A DNA stretch of 64,000 nucleotides from Ensifer sp. LC163 (GTDB taxonomy: Bacteria > Pseudomonadota > Alphaproteobacteria > Rhizobiales > Rhizobiaceae), in assembly GCF_001695855.1 (NCBI RefSeq), contig NZ_MBSS01000066.1, forward strand, positions 1 to 64,000, written 5' to 3'. The position numbers and the translations under genes were made by a program. A model generated the notes under the pieces. It did not search any database. It was not told the DNA's origin and saw only the letters and a program-made list of their open reading frames with translations. The first letter of the stretch is position 1; each line of letters opens with the position of its first letter. Positions 1-8,354 of the stretch are shown in pieces.

Positions 1-1
1 C

Positions 2-181
2 GCCCCCTATACGATCGTCGGCGGCGTGCCTGCCAAGCTCATCCGTGACCGGTTCAATGCCGGTATTGGCGAACGCATGGACAACCTCGCCTGGTGGGAT
101 TGGGACCATCAGCGCCTGCACAAGGCGCTCGACGATTTCCGCGAGCTGACCGCCGAGGAATTTCTCGTTCGCTACACGTGA
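2..181 (+). CDS. Hexapeptide-repeat acyltransferase, C-terminal fragment
   Basis: Only the last 59 codons are inside the window; the gene enters from the left edge. The fragment opens with the final beta-helix turn (GGVPAKLIRDRF), a signature of left-handed beta-helix acyltransferases of the xenobiotic/chloramphenicol acetyltransferase group, followed by a tail rich in Trp and His (WWDWDHQRL). As far as I recall, this tail resembles the hexapeptide transferases found in phosphonate (phn) gene clusters, but the upstream genes are not visible, so the substrate is unknown. A strong bidirectional hairpin terminator follows the stop codon. Confidence 0.75.
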   Translation, partial: APYTIVGGVPAKLIRDRFNAGIGERMDNLAWWDWDHQRLHKALDDFRELTAEEFLVRYT

Positions 182-207
182 GTTGGCACGCAGCAGAACA
201 AGACAAC

Positions 208-243
208 AAAAAGGGCGCGGTTGGGAGGACCCGCGCCCTTTTT
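208..243. terminator. Bidirectional rho-independent terminator
   Basis: Perfect 13-bp inverted repeat (AAAAAGGGCGCGG at 208-220, its complement at 231-243) around a 10-nt loop, with an A tract on one side and a T tract on the other. It lies between the convergent acyltransferase gene (+) and the kinase gene (-) and can end both transcripts. Confidence 0.9.
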
Positions 244-268
244 GCGAGGAATGGACCGGACGGCGCTA

Positions 269-1987
269 TCAGGCGTCGACGGTTTCCTTCAGAAAGTCAG
301 CAGCGACGCGGGCGGTCAGCGCCAGCGACACGGCGCCCGCATCGGGATGGCCGATGCTTTTTTCGGCAAGCGGCCGTGCTCGGCCGAGCTTCGGCGTCAG
401 GCTCGAGGTGGCTTCGGCCGCATCGGTGGCGGCCTTGGCCGCTGCCTCCCAAGCCGTGTTCAACGATCTGTGGCTTTCGAACTCCCGCTCCAGCATGTCG
501 ACGAACGGCACAAGCGCATCGACCAGGGTCTTGTCGCCGACGCGGGCCCGTCCGAGACGGGTGACGCCCTCGAGCGCGAGCCGCGCGCCTTCGACGATGG
601 CCGCATCCGAGGGCTTGTCGTCGTCGGAAAACACGTTGCTCCAGGAGCGAAGGAGCAGTCCCCAGATCGCGCCCGACGTGCCACCCGCGCGGTCAGCCCA
701 GGCATCGCCCGCCACTGCCAGCACGCTGGCAGCACCAGCCCCGGCTGCGACCGCCACATTTGCAGCCTCATGCGCCGCCGCCGAACCGCGGCGCATGCCC
801 TGGCCATGGTCACCGTCGCCGGCAAAGGCATCGATGCGGCCAAGCTCGTCTTCAGCCGCCTTCAGCGCATCGGCAACCTTGCCGATCAACCGGGCAATGC
901 ACTTGCCGCCTTCCCGGGATGCCTGTGAGGCAGGCGCGAAGGTCGCCGGGCCATCCTCGTCGGAAATCGTGTCGGTCGCCGGCGCGGCGCTGATGATCGC
1001 GCCCTTGCGCAGGACCGGTGCATCGCATGGCGCGCACCAGTAGCTTTCAAGTTCTTCGTCGAGCCAGAGCAGTGACAGCGAGCAGCCCTGCATGTCCAGG
1101 CTGGTGACGAACTCGCCGCATTCCGGATCGACGATTTCGAGGCCCGCCGCCTTCAACTCTTTCTCGACCGCGACCCAAAGAACGAAAAGCTCTTCGTACT
1201 TGGTCGAACCCAGGCCGTTCAGCACCGGCGCGACCTTCTCCGTTCCAGCTGGGCGTTCCGCCAGCAGCTTGCCGACAAGCAATTTCGCAAGTTCGGTTGC
1301 CGAAACGATCTTTTCTTCGCTGATGCCCGGCTCGCCGTGAATGCCAAGGCCGAGCGCCATCTTGCCCTTAGGCACGGTGAAGAGCGGATGGTTGGCACCC
1401 GGCAAGGTGCAGCCGCCGAAAGCGACCCCGAAGGAGACGGTGCGGTCATTCGCCAGGCGGCTGACGCGCTCGACCTCGTCCAGCGACAGGCCGGCTTCCG
1501 CTGCCGCACCGGCAATCTTGAACACGACGAGATCGCCGGCAATCCCGCGGCGCTTAGGCGCCGTTTCAGCCGCGGCGCTGGCGACGTCATCGGTCACCGG
1601 CACGATGCGCACGTCGATGCCTTCGGCCCGAAGCCGCTCGGCGGCAACGCCGAAGTTGAGCACGTCACCGGCGTAGTTGCCGAAGCCGAGCAGGACGCCG
1701 CCGCCCTGGTCGGCATGGCGGCAGACGCGCGCAACGGCAGCGGTCGACGGCGAGGCAAAGACGTCACCGGCAACGGCCGCATCGGCCATGCCGGGACCGA
1801 CATAACCCGCAAAGGCGGGATAATGGCCGGAGCCGCCACCGATAACGACGGCGACCTTGCCCTTCGGCACCTTGGTCGAGCGCACGACGCCGCCCTTCAC
1901 CAGACGGACATTGCGGGCATAGATGGAGCTGAAGCCGGCGAGCGCGGTTGCGGCGAAATCTTCCGGTGCGTCAAAGATCGTGGTCAT
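269..1987 (-). CDS. DhaK-DhaL fused dihydroxyacetone/erythrulose-type kinase
   Basis: 572-residue ATP-dependent ketose kinase with both domains in one chain. The DhaK domain (about 1-330) has the nucleotide-fold glycine cluster GGGSGHY near residue 50 and GIHGEPG near 214, whose His forms the covalent hemiaminal with the ketose in this family. The DhaL domain (about 360-572) carries GDGDHGQGM near 391, the Mg-ATP-binding Asp motif. Fusion means ATP rather than a PTS phosphoprotein is the donor. It is the last gene of the pdxA2-tctCBA-TIM barrel operon, 13 bp behind the TIM-barrel gene. In such a context homologues act on erythrulose (LerK/DerK type) as well as dihydroxyacetone; the substrate here is inferred. 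Confidence 0.85.
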   Translation of the reverse strand: MTTIFDAPEDFAATALAGFSSIYARNVRLVKGGVVRSTKVPKGKVAVVIGGGSGHYPAFAGYVGPGMADAAVAGDVFASPSTAAVARVCRHADQGGGVLLGFGNYAGDVLNFGVAAERLRAEGIDVRIVPVTDDVASAAAETAPKRRGIAGDLVVFKIAGAAAEAGLSLDEVERVSRLANDRTVSFGVAFGGCTLPGANHPLFTVPKGKMALGLGIHGEPGISEEKIVSATELAKLLVGKLLAERPAGTEKVAPVLNGLGSTKYEELFVLWVAVEKELKAAGLEIVDPECGEFVTSLDMQGCSLSLLWLDEELESYWCAPCDAPVLRKGAIISAAPATDTISDEDGPATFAPASQASREGGKCIARLIGKVADALKAAEDELGRIDAFAGDGDHGQGMRRGSAAAHEAANVAVAAGAGAASVLAVAGDAWADRAGGTSGAIWGLLLRSWSNVFSDDDKPSDAAIVEGARLALEGVTRLGRARVGDKTLVDALVPFVDMLEREFESHRSLNTAWEAAAKAATDAAEATSSLTPKLGRARPLAEKSIGHPDAGAVSLALTARVAADFLKETVDA

Positions 1988-2000
1988 CGCTACTTGTTCC

Positions 2001-2939
2001 TTAGTCGCGAGGCAGAATGCGCCTCAGATAGTCCCGGTTGGTTGCGCTGACGGAAAGGCCATCGCCACCATAATGCTCGCAGAGGAACGGGCTCTGGAAC
2101 CCGTGGGAAAGCGCCATGCGAATGGCGGAGCGGTAGTTGATCACGCCGAACTCCAGCGGAGCCGGATGGGTGACGATCAGCCCCGACGTTTCGTCCTCGG
2201 TGCGGTTGTAGTTCTTGACGTGCCAGTATTTGGCAAAGGGTGCAACCTTCGCCATCATCTCCTGCCAATGTTCGACCGGACGATGCAGGCGGATCAGGTT
2301 GCCGAGGTCGGCGTTGATGCCGACATTCGACAGGCCGACGTCGGTAACGAAGCGCACGGTGCTGTCGGCCGAGCCGATATAGGTGTCTTCATACATTTCG
2401 AGCGCCAGCTCGATGCCCAGTTCCTCGGCATGGCGGCCGAGTTCGCGGATGCGCGAGACGCCCTTCTGCCAGATGGCGGCGTCATCAGGGTTTTTGACGC
2501 CGTCGACCGTCCAGAACCACAGCGCCTTCTTCTGCGCATCGGTCAAAGGACCGAAGAACCCGAAGGAGACCGAGCCTGCCCCGATCGCCGCAGCCGTTTC
2601 GATCACCCGGTGGCCATAGGCGAGATAGTCGTCGCCATGATCCGGATCGATGACGCTACGGCGCGATGTGGAGATCGCCGGCATGGTCAGGCCGAGATCA
2701 CGCGTCAAGGCGACAAAGCTCTCAAGCCGTGCCGGCGACAGATCCGCAAGCCGGATCCAGCTGTCGGTCGGGTCGAGTTCGGTGAAGCCGGCATCGACGA
2801 CGTCATCAAGCGTCAGCGCCCATTCCTCGATCGACTGATCCTGAACCGAGCGACCGTCTGCCAGCAGGTTCGGATACTGGATCATCGCAGCCGCGATCGG
2901 CCAGGTGTCACGGTTCCATTTGCGCGGCATATTTGCCAT
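2001..2939 (-). CDS. Sugar phosphate isomerase/epimerase-like TIM barrel protein
   Basis: 312 residues of the xylose-isomerase-like (AP endonuclease 2) fold. The metal-binding residues are recognisable in order: Glu in LALEMYED, Asp in INADLGN, His in KYWHVKNY and Glu in LCEHYGG. The ATG at 2939 is preferred because GGGGA lies about 6 nt upstream; an ATG at 2984 that overlaps the tctA stop is possible and would add 15 poorly folded-looking residues. It sits between tctA and the DhaK-DhaL kinase. Members of this family in C4/C5 acid-sugar clusters act as isomerases, epimerases or decarboxylases (for example 3-oxo-isoapionate decarboxylase giving L-erythrulose); which one applies is not visible. 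Confidence 0.8.
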   Translation of the reverse strand: MANMPRKWNRDTWPIAAAMIQYPNLLADGRSVQDQSIEEWALTLDDVVDAGFTELDPTDSWIRLADLSPARLESFVALTRDLGLTMPAISTSRRSVIDPDHGDDYLAYGHRVIETAAAIGAGSVSFGFFGPLTDAQKKALWFWTVDGVKNPDDAAIWQKGVSRIRELGRHAEELGIELALEMYEDTYIGSADSTVRFVTDVGLSNVGINADLGNLIRLHRPVEHWQEMMAKVAPFAKYWHVKNYNRTEDETSGLIVTHPAPLEFGVINYRSAIRMALSHGFQSPFLCEHYGGDGLSVSATNRDYLRRILPRD

Positions 2940-2980
2940 GGCGTTTCCCCGATTTCTTGAAGTTTGGTGCGGCGGCTCCG

Positions 2981-4537
2981 TCAAGCCGCCGCGCTACCGT
3001 CGCCCTGCGATGTTGCATCGTTTTGCGATGCTGCATCATCGTGCTTGCGCTTGCGAACCAGGCCGATCAGTCCGAAGACGACAGGCGACAGCAGCATTGC
3101 CAGGCCAAGCGCCATCAAGGACGAGACCAGCGCATTCGACCAGAAGATATTGAGCGACCCGCCCGACAGAAGCATCGACTGGCGGAAGGCATCCTCGGCC
3201 TTGTCGCCGAGCACCATGGCGAGAACCAGCGGCGCCAGTGGATAATCGAGCTTCTTGAAGACGTAACCCAGAACACCGAAGCCGATGACCATAAAGACAT
3301 CGGAGACGGAATTTGCCACCTGATAGGCACCGGAGAAGATCACCGCGACGATGATCGGGCCGATGATCGAGAACGGCACGCGCAGGATCGAGGCGTAGAG
3401 TGGCACGGTGGCAAGCACCAGGATGACGGCGACGACGTTGCCGAGATACATCGAGGCGATCAGGCCCCAGACGAAGTCGGGCCGGTCGGTAAACAGCATC
3501 GGGCCGGGCGTGAGGCCCCAGATCATCAGGCCGCCCATCATCACGGCGGCCGTGGCCGAACCGGGAACGCCGAGCGCCAGCATCGGCAGCAGCGCCGAGG
3601 TGCCGGCCGAATGGTCGGCGGTTTCAGGCGCAACGATACCGCGCGGGTCGCCCTTGCCGAACTTCGAGCCGTCGCGCGCCGAGCGACGGGCAACACCGTA
3701 GCTCATGAACGATGCGGCGGTCGGGCCGGCTGGCGTGATGCCCATCCAGATGCCGATGATGGTCGAGCGCGCAATGGTGAACCAGTAGCGCGGGATCTCG
3801 ACCAGGGTGCGGCCGATTTCGGCGAGCTTGACGCGCGCCTTGATGCCTTCGAAGCGCAGGCCCTCTTCTGTCGTCAACAGCAGTTCGCCGATACCGAAGA
3901 GACCCATGACGGCGATCAGGAAGCTGACGCCCTTGATCAGGGTCGGGATGTCGAAGGTCAGGCGCAGATCGCCGGAGATCGTGTCCATGCCGACGGAAGC
4001 GAGTGCGAAACCGATCATCATCGAGACGAGCGTCTTGAACGGCGATTGCGCACCCATCGAGATGAAGCTTGCAAAGGCGAGGAAGTAGACCGCGAAATAT
4101 TCGGGCGAGGAGAACCGCAGCGCGAAGTTCGCGACCCAGCCCGACAGGAGCGTGATCATCACCACACCGGCAAGCGCGCCGATGCCGGCCGAGACGAAAG
4201 CCAGCGTCAATGCGCGGCTCGCCTGACCTGCCTTGGCCATCGGATAGCCGTCGAAGGTGGTCGCCACCGACGAGGGCTCGCCTGGAATATTGAACAGGAT
4301 GGATGTCGTCGAGCCACCGAACAGCGCCCCCCAATACATGCAGGAGAGCAGGATGATGGCGGAGATCGGATCCATGGAGAAGGTCAGCGGCAACAGCAGC
4401 GATACGCCGTTGGGCGCGCCGAGGCCGGGCAGAACGCCGACGAGAATGCCGAGCGTGACGCCGACCATCATCAGCAGGATGTGATTCCAGCTGAGGATGT
4501 GGCCGAAGCCATCGATCAGAAGACCGATATTTTCCAT
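2981..4537 (-). CDS. tctA: Tripartite tricarboxylate transporter, large permease TctA
   Basis: 518-residue integral membrane protein of the COG3333/TctA family, with about 10-12 hydrophobic segments. Family signatures are present: GVLPGLGAPNG near residue 35 and GALFGGSTTSILFNIPGEPS near 70-90. With TctB and the binding protein TctC it forms a cation-coupled secondary importer for carboxylates or sugar acids at the inner membrane. It follows tctB by 35 bp on the same strand. The C-terminus is charged (RKRKHDDAASQND) and cytoplasmic. Confidence 0.93.
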   Translation of the reverse strand: MENIGLLIDGFGHILSWNHILLMMVGVTLGILVGVLPGLGAPNGVSLLLPLTFSMDPISAIILLSCMYWGALFGGSTTSILFNIPGEPSSVATTFDGYPMAKAGQASRALTLAFVSAGIGALAGVVMITLLSGWVANFALRFSSPEYFAVYFLAFASFISMGAQSPFKTLVSMMIGFALASVGMDTISGDLRLTFDIPTLIKGVSFLIAVMGLFGIGELLLTTEEGLRFEGIKARVKLAEIGRTLVEIPRYWFTIARSTIIGIWMGITPAGPTAASFMSYGVARRSARDGSKFGKGDPRGIVAPETADHSAGTSALLPMLALGVPGSATAAVMMGGLMIWGLTPGPMLFTDRPDFVWGLIASMYLGNVVAVILVLATVPLYASILRVPFSIIGPIIVAVIFSGAYQVANSVSDVFMVIGFGVLGYVFKKLDYPLAPLVLAMVLGDKAEDAFRQSMLLSGGSLNIFWSNALVSSLMALGLAMLLSPVVFGLIGLVRKRKHDDAASQNDATSQGDGSAAA

Positions 4538-4572
4538 GTCATTCCTCCCGGGGAAACTTTAAGCGGGCGGGA

Positions 4573-5073
4573 TCAGTAGATCCCGAACCAGGCCTCGACC
4601 GGTCCCTTCAAAAGCGGAACCTTGAAGCCGATCTCGAATACGATGAAGAAGAAGAGCGAAACGGCAACGCCTGAAGGCAGCGCGATCCACCACTTGTAAC
4701 GCCCCTGGAAGAGCATCGCGCCGGCGATGTAGAGCGCGGTTCCGACATAAAGCCCGAGCCAGGCGGAGACGCCGGCAAAGGCGACGAGCGGCAAGAGGAA
4801 TGAGGCAACGACGCGCGCGCGGGCACCATCGATGAAGATATCGCCCGTGCCGCGGTGCTTCACGAATGCACCGATTGCATTCGCAACGCTTCCCATAATG
4901 ATCAGAACGCCGATGTAAAAGGGAAAGTAGCCGGCTTCGGGGCCGAAATCGCTCCATCCGGCGCCGATATCGACGGCGCCGTAGCAGATGGCAGCACCAA
5001 AGATACCCGTTAACGTGGCGACGCCAAGCTCCACCGCGAAGCGGGAAAGCCCATTCGCACTGTTCTCACTCAT
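4573..5073 (-). CDS. tctB: Tripartite tricarboxylate transporter, small subunit TctB
   Basis: 166-residue protein with four predicted membrane segments, the size and topology of TctB, the small permease subunit that partners TctA. Sequence in this family is poorly conserved, so the call relies on topology and on its position between tctC and tctA. The ATG has a weak GAAAGG Shine-Dalgarno sequence. Confidence 0.88.
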   Translation of the reverse strand: MSENSANGLSRFAVELGVATLTGIFGAAICYGAVDIGAGWSDFGPEAGYFPFYIGVLIIMGSVANAIGAFVKHRGTGDIFIDGARARVVASFLLPLVAFAGVSAWLGLYVGTALYIAGAMLFQGRYKWWIALPSGVAVSLFFFIVFEIGFKVPLLKGPVEAWFGIY

Positions 5074-5140
5074 GATCGTGACCTTTCGAACCGGTTGACG
5101 GGCGCTCTGAAGCGTCCTCTAGGCGTCAGACTCGACGCGC

Positions 5141-5157
5141 GGCGCTATAGAAGCGCC
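5141..5157 (-). terminator. Intercistronic hairpin between tctC and tctB
   Basis: GGCGCT (5141-5146) pairs with AGCGCC (5152-5157) around a 5-nt loop in the 105-bp tctC-tctB gap. Without a T tract it is more likely an attenuator or mRNA-stability hairpin that keeps binding-protein mRNA above permease mRNA. Confidence 0.45.
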
Positions 5158-5178
5158 CGTCCCGATATATCGCCTATT

Positions 5179-6165
5179 TTAGTTGGCGAGCCAGCCTTCG
5201 CGCTTCAGAACTTCGCCGACTGCGGCGCCGTCCATCTCGATGGCGGCCTTGAAGTCGTCGCCAGCGATGTAAGCGGGAGACTGCGAGGTATCGGCAAGAT
5301 ACTTCGCCCACTCCGGCGTCTCGGAAACCTTGCGCATCAGGTCCGCGTAGAACTTGACGGCATCGGGTTCAACGCCGGCCGGCAGCCAGACGGTCCGCGG
5401 CATGGAGTAGTTGTCGATGGCAATGCCCGATTCCTTGCAGGTCGGGATGTCGCTCCAGCCCTTGTCGCCGGCAACCTTGGCGTCGTTCGTCAGCTTGACG
5501 CTCTTGAAGACGCAAAGCGGCTTGACCATGCCGGCCTGCCACTGACCGAGGTTTTCGCTCGGGTTGTTGACGTTGGCGTCGAGGTGTTCGCCGGCGAGCT
5601 GAACAGCCGCTTCGCCGCCACTCTTGAACGGGATGTAGTTGATGGTCGCGCCGGTCGCCTCGTTGATCATCGAGGTGAGGATCTGGTCGACGTCCTTCGA
5701 CTGGCTTCCGCCGATCTTCAGTCCGCCTTCCTTGGCCTTGGCAGCAAAGTCTGCAGCCGTTGCGTAAGGCGCCTTGCCGTTGACCCAGAGAATGAACTCG
5801 TCGGAAGCAAGCGCTGCAACCGGTGTCAGGTCGCCGGCCTTGTAAGGCACCTTGGCGCGGACCGGCAGCAGGTAGGCATTGTTGGTGCCGAATGCCAGCT
5901 TGTAGGCGTCGCCCTTGTTGGTCGCCGTGTAGACGAAGCCTTCGGCGCCGCCGGCGCTGCCCTTATTGGTGACGACAACCGGCGCCTTCATCAGTTCGTA
6001 CTTGCCGATGATCGCCTGAATCGTGCGCGCGAAGATGTCCGTGCCGCCGCCCGGGCCAGCCGTGACGACGAATTCAACCGGACGGTCGGGCTCGAAGGCC
6101 GACGCCGGAGCGGCAACGCCGAATGCGGCTGCCATGATGCATGCGATAGAAACGGATTTCTTCAT
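5179..6165 (-). CDS. tctC: TctC-type periplasmic binding protein
   Basis: 328-residue extracytoplasmic receptor of the Bug/TctC family. The Sec signal peptide MKKSVSIACIMAAAFGVAAP ends at an ASA cleavage motif. The mature part starts with RPVEFVVTAGPGGGTDIFAR, the ligand-carboxylate loop typical of the family. The ATG at 6165 is chosen because GGGAGG lies 7 nt upstream; the reading frame extends two codons further only through a TTG. It binds the carboxylate substrate and hands it to TctAB. The gene lies between pdxA2 and tctB in the operon. Confidence 0.92.
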   Translation of the reverse strand: MKKSVSIACIMAAAFGVAAPASAFEPDRPVEFVVTAGPGGGTDIFARTIQAIIGKYELMKAPVVVTNKGSAGGAEGFVYTATNKGDAYKLAFGTNNAYLLPVRAKVPYKAGDLTPVAALASDEFILWVNGKAPYATAADFAAKAKEGGLKIGGSQSKDVDQILTSMINEATGATINYIPFKSGGEAAVQLAGEHLDANVNNPSENLGQWQAGMVKPLCVFKSVKLTNDAKVAGDKGWSDIPTCKESGIAIDNYSMPRTVWLPAGVEPDAVKFYADLMRKVSETPEWAKYLADTSQSPAYIAGDDFKAAIEMDGAAVGEVLKREGWLAN

Positions 6166-6191
6166 GTCCAATCCTCCCGTTGAGTGAAATG

Positions 6192-6216
6192 CGGCGCAAG
6201 ACCTCCTCCTGCGCCG
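6192..6216 (-). terminator. Intercistronic hairpin between pdxA2 and tctC
   Basis: CGGCGCA (6192-6198) pairs with TGCGCCG (6210-6216) in the 74-bp gap. No T tract; probably an mRNA-processing or attenuation hairpin. Confidence 0.4.
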
Positions 6217-6239
6217 GTAGTGCTTGAAAGCGTGCGAAT

Positions 6240-7283
6240 TCAGGCGGCAGCCGAAAGGGCAGCCTTTTTCTTCGCCATGCGGACTGCGAGCAGAAGTGCC
6301 TCGCGGCTTGCGCCGACATCGGCGATACCCTTGCCGGCAATGTCATAGGCAGTGCCGTGAGCTGGGGTGCAGAGCGGGAACGGCAGACCGCCCATCATCG
6401 TCACACCCTTGTCGAAGCCCATCAGCTTCATCGCGATCTGGCCCTGATCGTGGTACATCGTCAGGACGGCATTGAAGCCCTCCTTGAGCGCACGAACGAA
6501 AACGGTGTCAGCCGGGAACGGACCATCGACGTTGTAGCCGAGCGCTTTGGCCTTCTCGACCGCCGGCTCGATGATGTCGATCTCTTCCATGCCGAAGCTG
6601 CCGCCGTCGCCGGCATGCGGGTTCAGACCCGCAATCGCGATCTTCGCCTCTTCGTAGCCGGCCTCCTTGAGGCAGGCCTGGGTCAGCTCGACTTCAGCAA
6701 GAATGCCCTCGACCGAGAGATTGTCGGCCACTTCCTTGAGCGGGATGTGCGAGGTGACACGCGCATTCCAGACCTTCTCGAGGACGTTGAATTCGCGAAC
6801 CTTGCCGGTAAAGCCGAGCACGTCGGCGACGAAACGGATCTCGTCGTCATAGCCGGGATAGGCAAAGCGCATTGCCTTCTTGTTGAAGGGTGTGAAGCAG
6901 ACGGCCTCGGCCTTGCCGGCGTGCGCAAGCTCCAGCGCCGTGCGGAAGTTGCGCGTTGCAAACGTGCCGCCGGCGAGCGTCGCTTCGCCGCGATCGACAT
7001 CTGCCGGATCGAGATGACCGAGATCGACGAAGACGTGGCGGTCGGTTCCGGCCTTGTCGAGATCCTCAAGTGTCGAAGATTCAAGATCAAGCGTCAGGCC
7101 GGCGGCCTTGGCGCCCTCATCCAAAATGCGGCGATCTCCGATGGTGATGATGTGCGCCGCTTCGCGAATATCGGGAAGGGCCAGCAGCCGCGCCGTCAGC
7201 TCGGGGCTGATGCCGGCAGGATCGCCCATGGCGAGCGCGATGACAGGACGCGCGCCGTTACCGGCAGCACCATTGGTCGTCAT
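6240..7283 (-). CDS. pdxA2: PdxA2-type 4-phospho-sugar-acid dehydrogenase
   Basis: 347-residue member of the PdxA family. Family motifs: MGDPAGISPE near the N-terminus, and the three divalent-metal His motifs GLNPHAGDGG, MYHDQGQIAMK and TPAHGTAYD. PdxA2 proteins encoded in catabolic operons oxidise 4-phospho-D-threonate or 4-phospho-D-erythronate, with loss of CO2, to dihydroxyacetone phosphate. The context (TctCBA importer, sugar kinase, GntR regulator) points to catabolism rather than pyridoxal biosynthesis. The start at 7283 has GGAGG about 9 nt upstream; a start at 7304 would add seven residues. It is first in the minus-strand operon. The usual partner kinase DtnK/DenK (DUF1537) is missing. 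Confidence 0.88.
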   Translation of the reverse strand: MTTNGAAGNGARPVIALAMGDPAGISPELTARLLALPDIREAAHIITIGDRRILDEGAKAAGLTLDLESSTLEDLDKAGTDRHVFVDLGHLDPADVDRGEATLAGGTFATRNFRTALELAHAGKAEAVCFTPFNKKAMRFAYPGYDDEIRFVADVLGFTGKVREFNVLEKVWNARVTSHIPLKEVADNLSVEGILAEVELTQACLKEAGYEEAKIAIAGLNPHAGDGGSFGMEEIDIIEPAVEKAKALGYNVDGPFPADTVFVRALKEGFNAVLTMYHDQGQIAMKLMGFDKGVTMMGGLPFPLCTPAHGTAYDIAGKGIADVGASREALLLAVRMAKKKAALSAAA

Positions 7284-7338
7284 GTGAGATGTCCTCCACT
7301 TCATGCTTTTCGCAGGCTGTCATACGTTATTCAAAATT

Positions 7339-7369
7339 CTGCATCAAGTCTTTTGTATTCTGTATGCAG
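7339..7369. promoter_or_regulatory. Candidate GntR operator in the divergent pdxA2/gntR promoter
   Basis: CTGCAT at 7339 and ATGCAG at 7364-7369 form an inverted repeat, and ATTCTG(C/T)AT occurs twice as a direct repeat. The region is AT-rich, lies in the 202-bp gap between the divergent genes, and is the only obvious symmetry there. Binding by the neighbouring FCD regulator is inferred. Confidence 0.4.
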
Positions 7370-7485
7370 CATTTTCTGTTGACGATGGCGAGCCCTGTCG
7401 CCATGCTTCAATCAGACAGTGCTGATTCAATCGGCACTCACGGGGAACGGATGGCCGACACGCGGCCGCCAAGTGCAGAAGCGAA

Positions 7486-8175
7486 ATGATGAACGAAATC
7501 ACACCACTGGAGAGACGCGCCGACGGTGGCCCCGGCCCGATCAGGCGGACGGCTCTGCATGACACGCTTGTCAGCCACCTGCGCGACATGATCATCGAAG
7601 GTGACCTTTCGCCCGGCACGCGCCTGCATGAGGGCCAACTCGGCGAGCAGCTCGGCGTTTCCCGCACGCCCTTGCGCGAGGCCATCAAATACTTGGCGAG
7701 CGAGGGGCTAGTGGAACTCGTGCCCAGTCGCGGTGCCGTCGTAAAGCGCTTCAGCGCCAAGGACGTGCACGACATGTTGACGGTGCTGCAGACACTGGAA
7801 GAACTTGCGGGCAAGCTCGCCTGCGAAGCAGCGAGCGACGCCGGCATTGCCGAGGTTCGCGCTCTGCATGACGAAATGGTCCGCCGCTACAAGGTCGGCG
7901 ACCGGCTGCAATACTACAAGCTCAACCAGCAGATACACTCGGCGATCGTCCAGCTCGCCGAAAATGCGGCGCTCGCCGACATGCATGGCGTCCTGCAGAC
8001 ACGGCTGAAGCGCATCCGCTTCATCGGCCACGAGGGCCCGGAAAAGTGGGCGGCCGCCGTCGCCGAGCACGATGAGATGATCGTCGCGCTCGAAGCCCGC
8101 GACAAGGCCAAACTATCCGAAGTGCTCGGCCGCCACCTGATGAACGCCTGGGAGCGCGTGCGTGCCTCGGTATAA
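7486..8175 (+). CDS. GntR family transcriptional regulator, FadR/FCD subfamily
   Basis: 229 residues: an N-terminal winged helix (about 20-85, with LGEQLGVSRTPLREAIKYLASEGLV as the recognition region) and a C-terminal all-helical FCD effector domain (about 90-220). In the FCD domain Asp/His residues usually bind a metal that contacts a carboxylate ligand. It is transcribed divergently from the pdxA2-tctCBA operon, so it most likely controls that operon in response to the imported acid or its phosphate. Two adjacent ATGs make the start uncertain by one codon. Confidence 0.92.
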   Translation: MMNEITPLERRADGGPGPIRRTALHDTLVSHLRDMIIEGDLSPGTRLHEGQLGEQLGVSRTPLREAIKYLASEGLVELVPSRGAVVKRFSAKDVHDMLTVLQTLEELAGKLACEAASDAGIAEVRALHDEMVRRYKVGDRLQYYKLNQQIHSAIVQLAENAALADMHGVLQTRLKRIRFIGHEGPEKWAAAVAEHDEMIVALEARDKAKLSEVLGRHLMNAWERVRASV

Positions 8176-8354
8176 CGGCGCCAGCACGCGATGATCGGCT
8201 GACGCCGTCCGGTTCGGTCCGGCAGGCCCGTTCGCTATTACCGCGTGCGCCGATGCGATCAACGTGCGGCAATAGGCAGCGTGCCGACATGAGACACATA
8301 GAGTTGTCGCATCGGCAAAGATCTAAGTCCGAAGAGAGATTTGGCCCTACTGGT

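Noticed and set aside
2933-4579. 548-codon plus-strand frame opposite tctA
   Set aside because: Antisense shadow, extremely rich in Asp, His, Gln and Arg; tctA on the other strand has membrane segments and family motifs.
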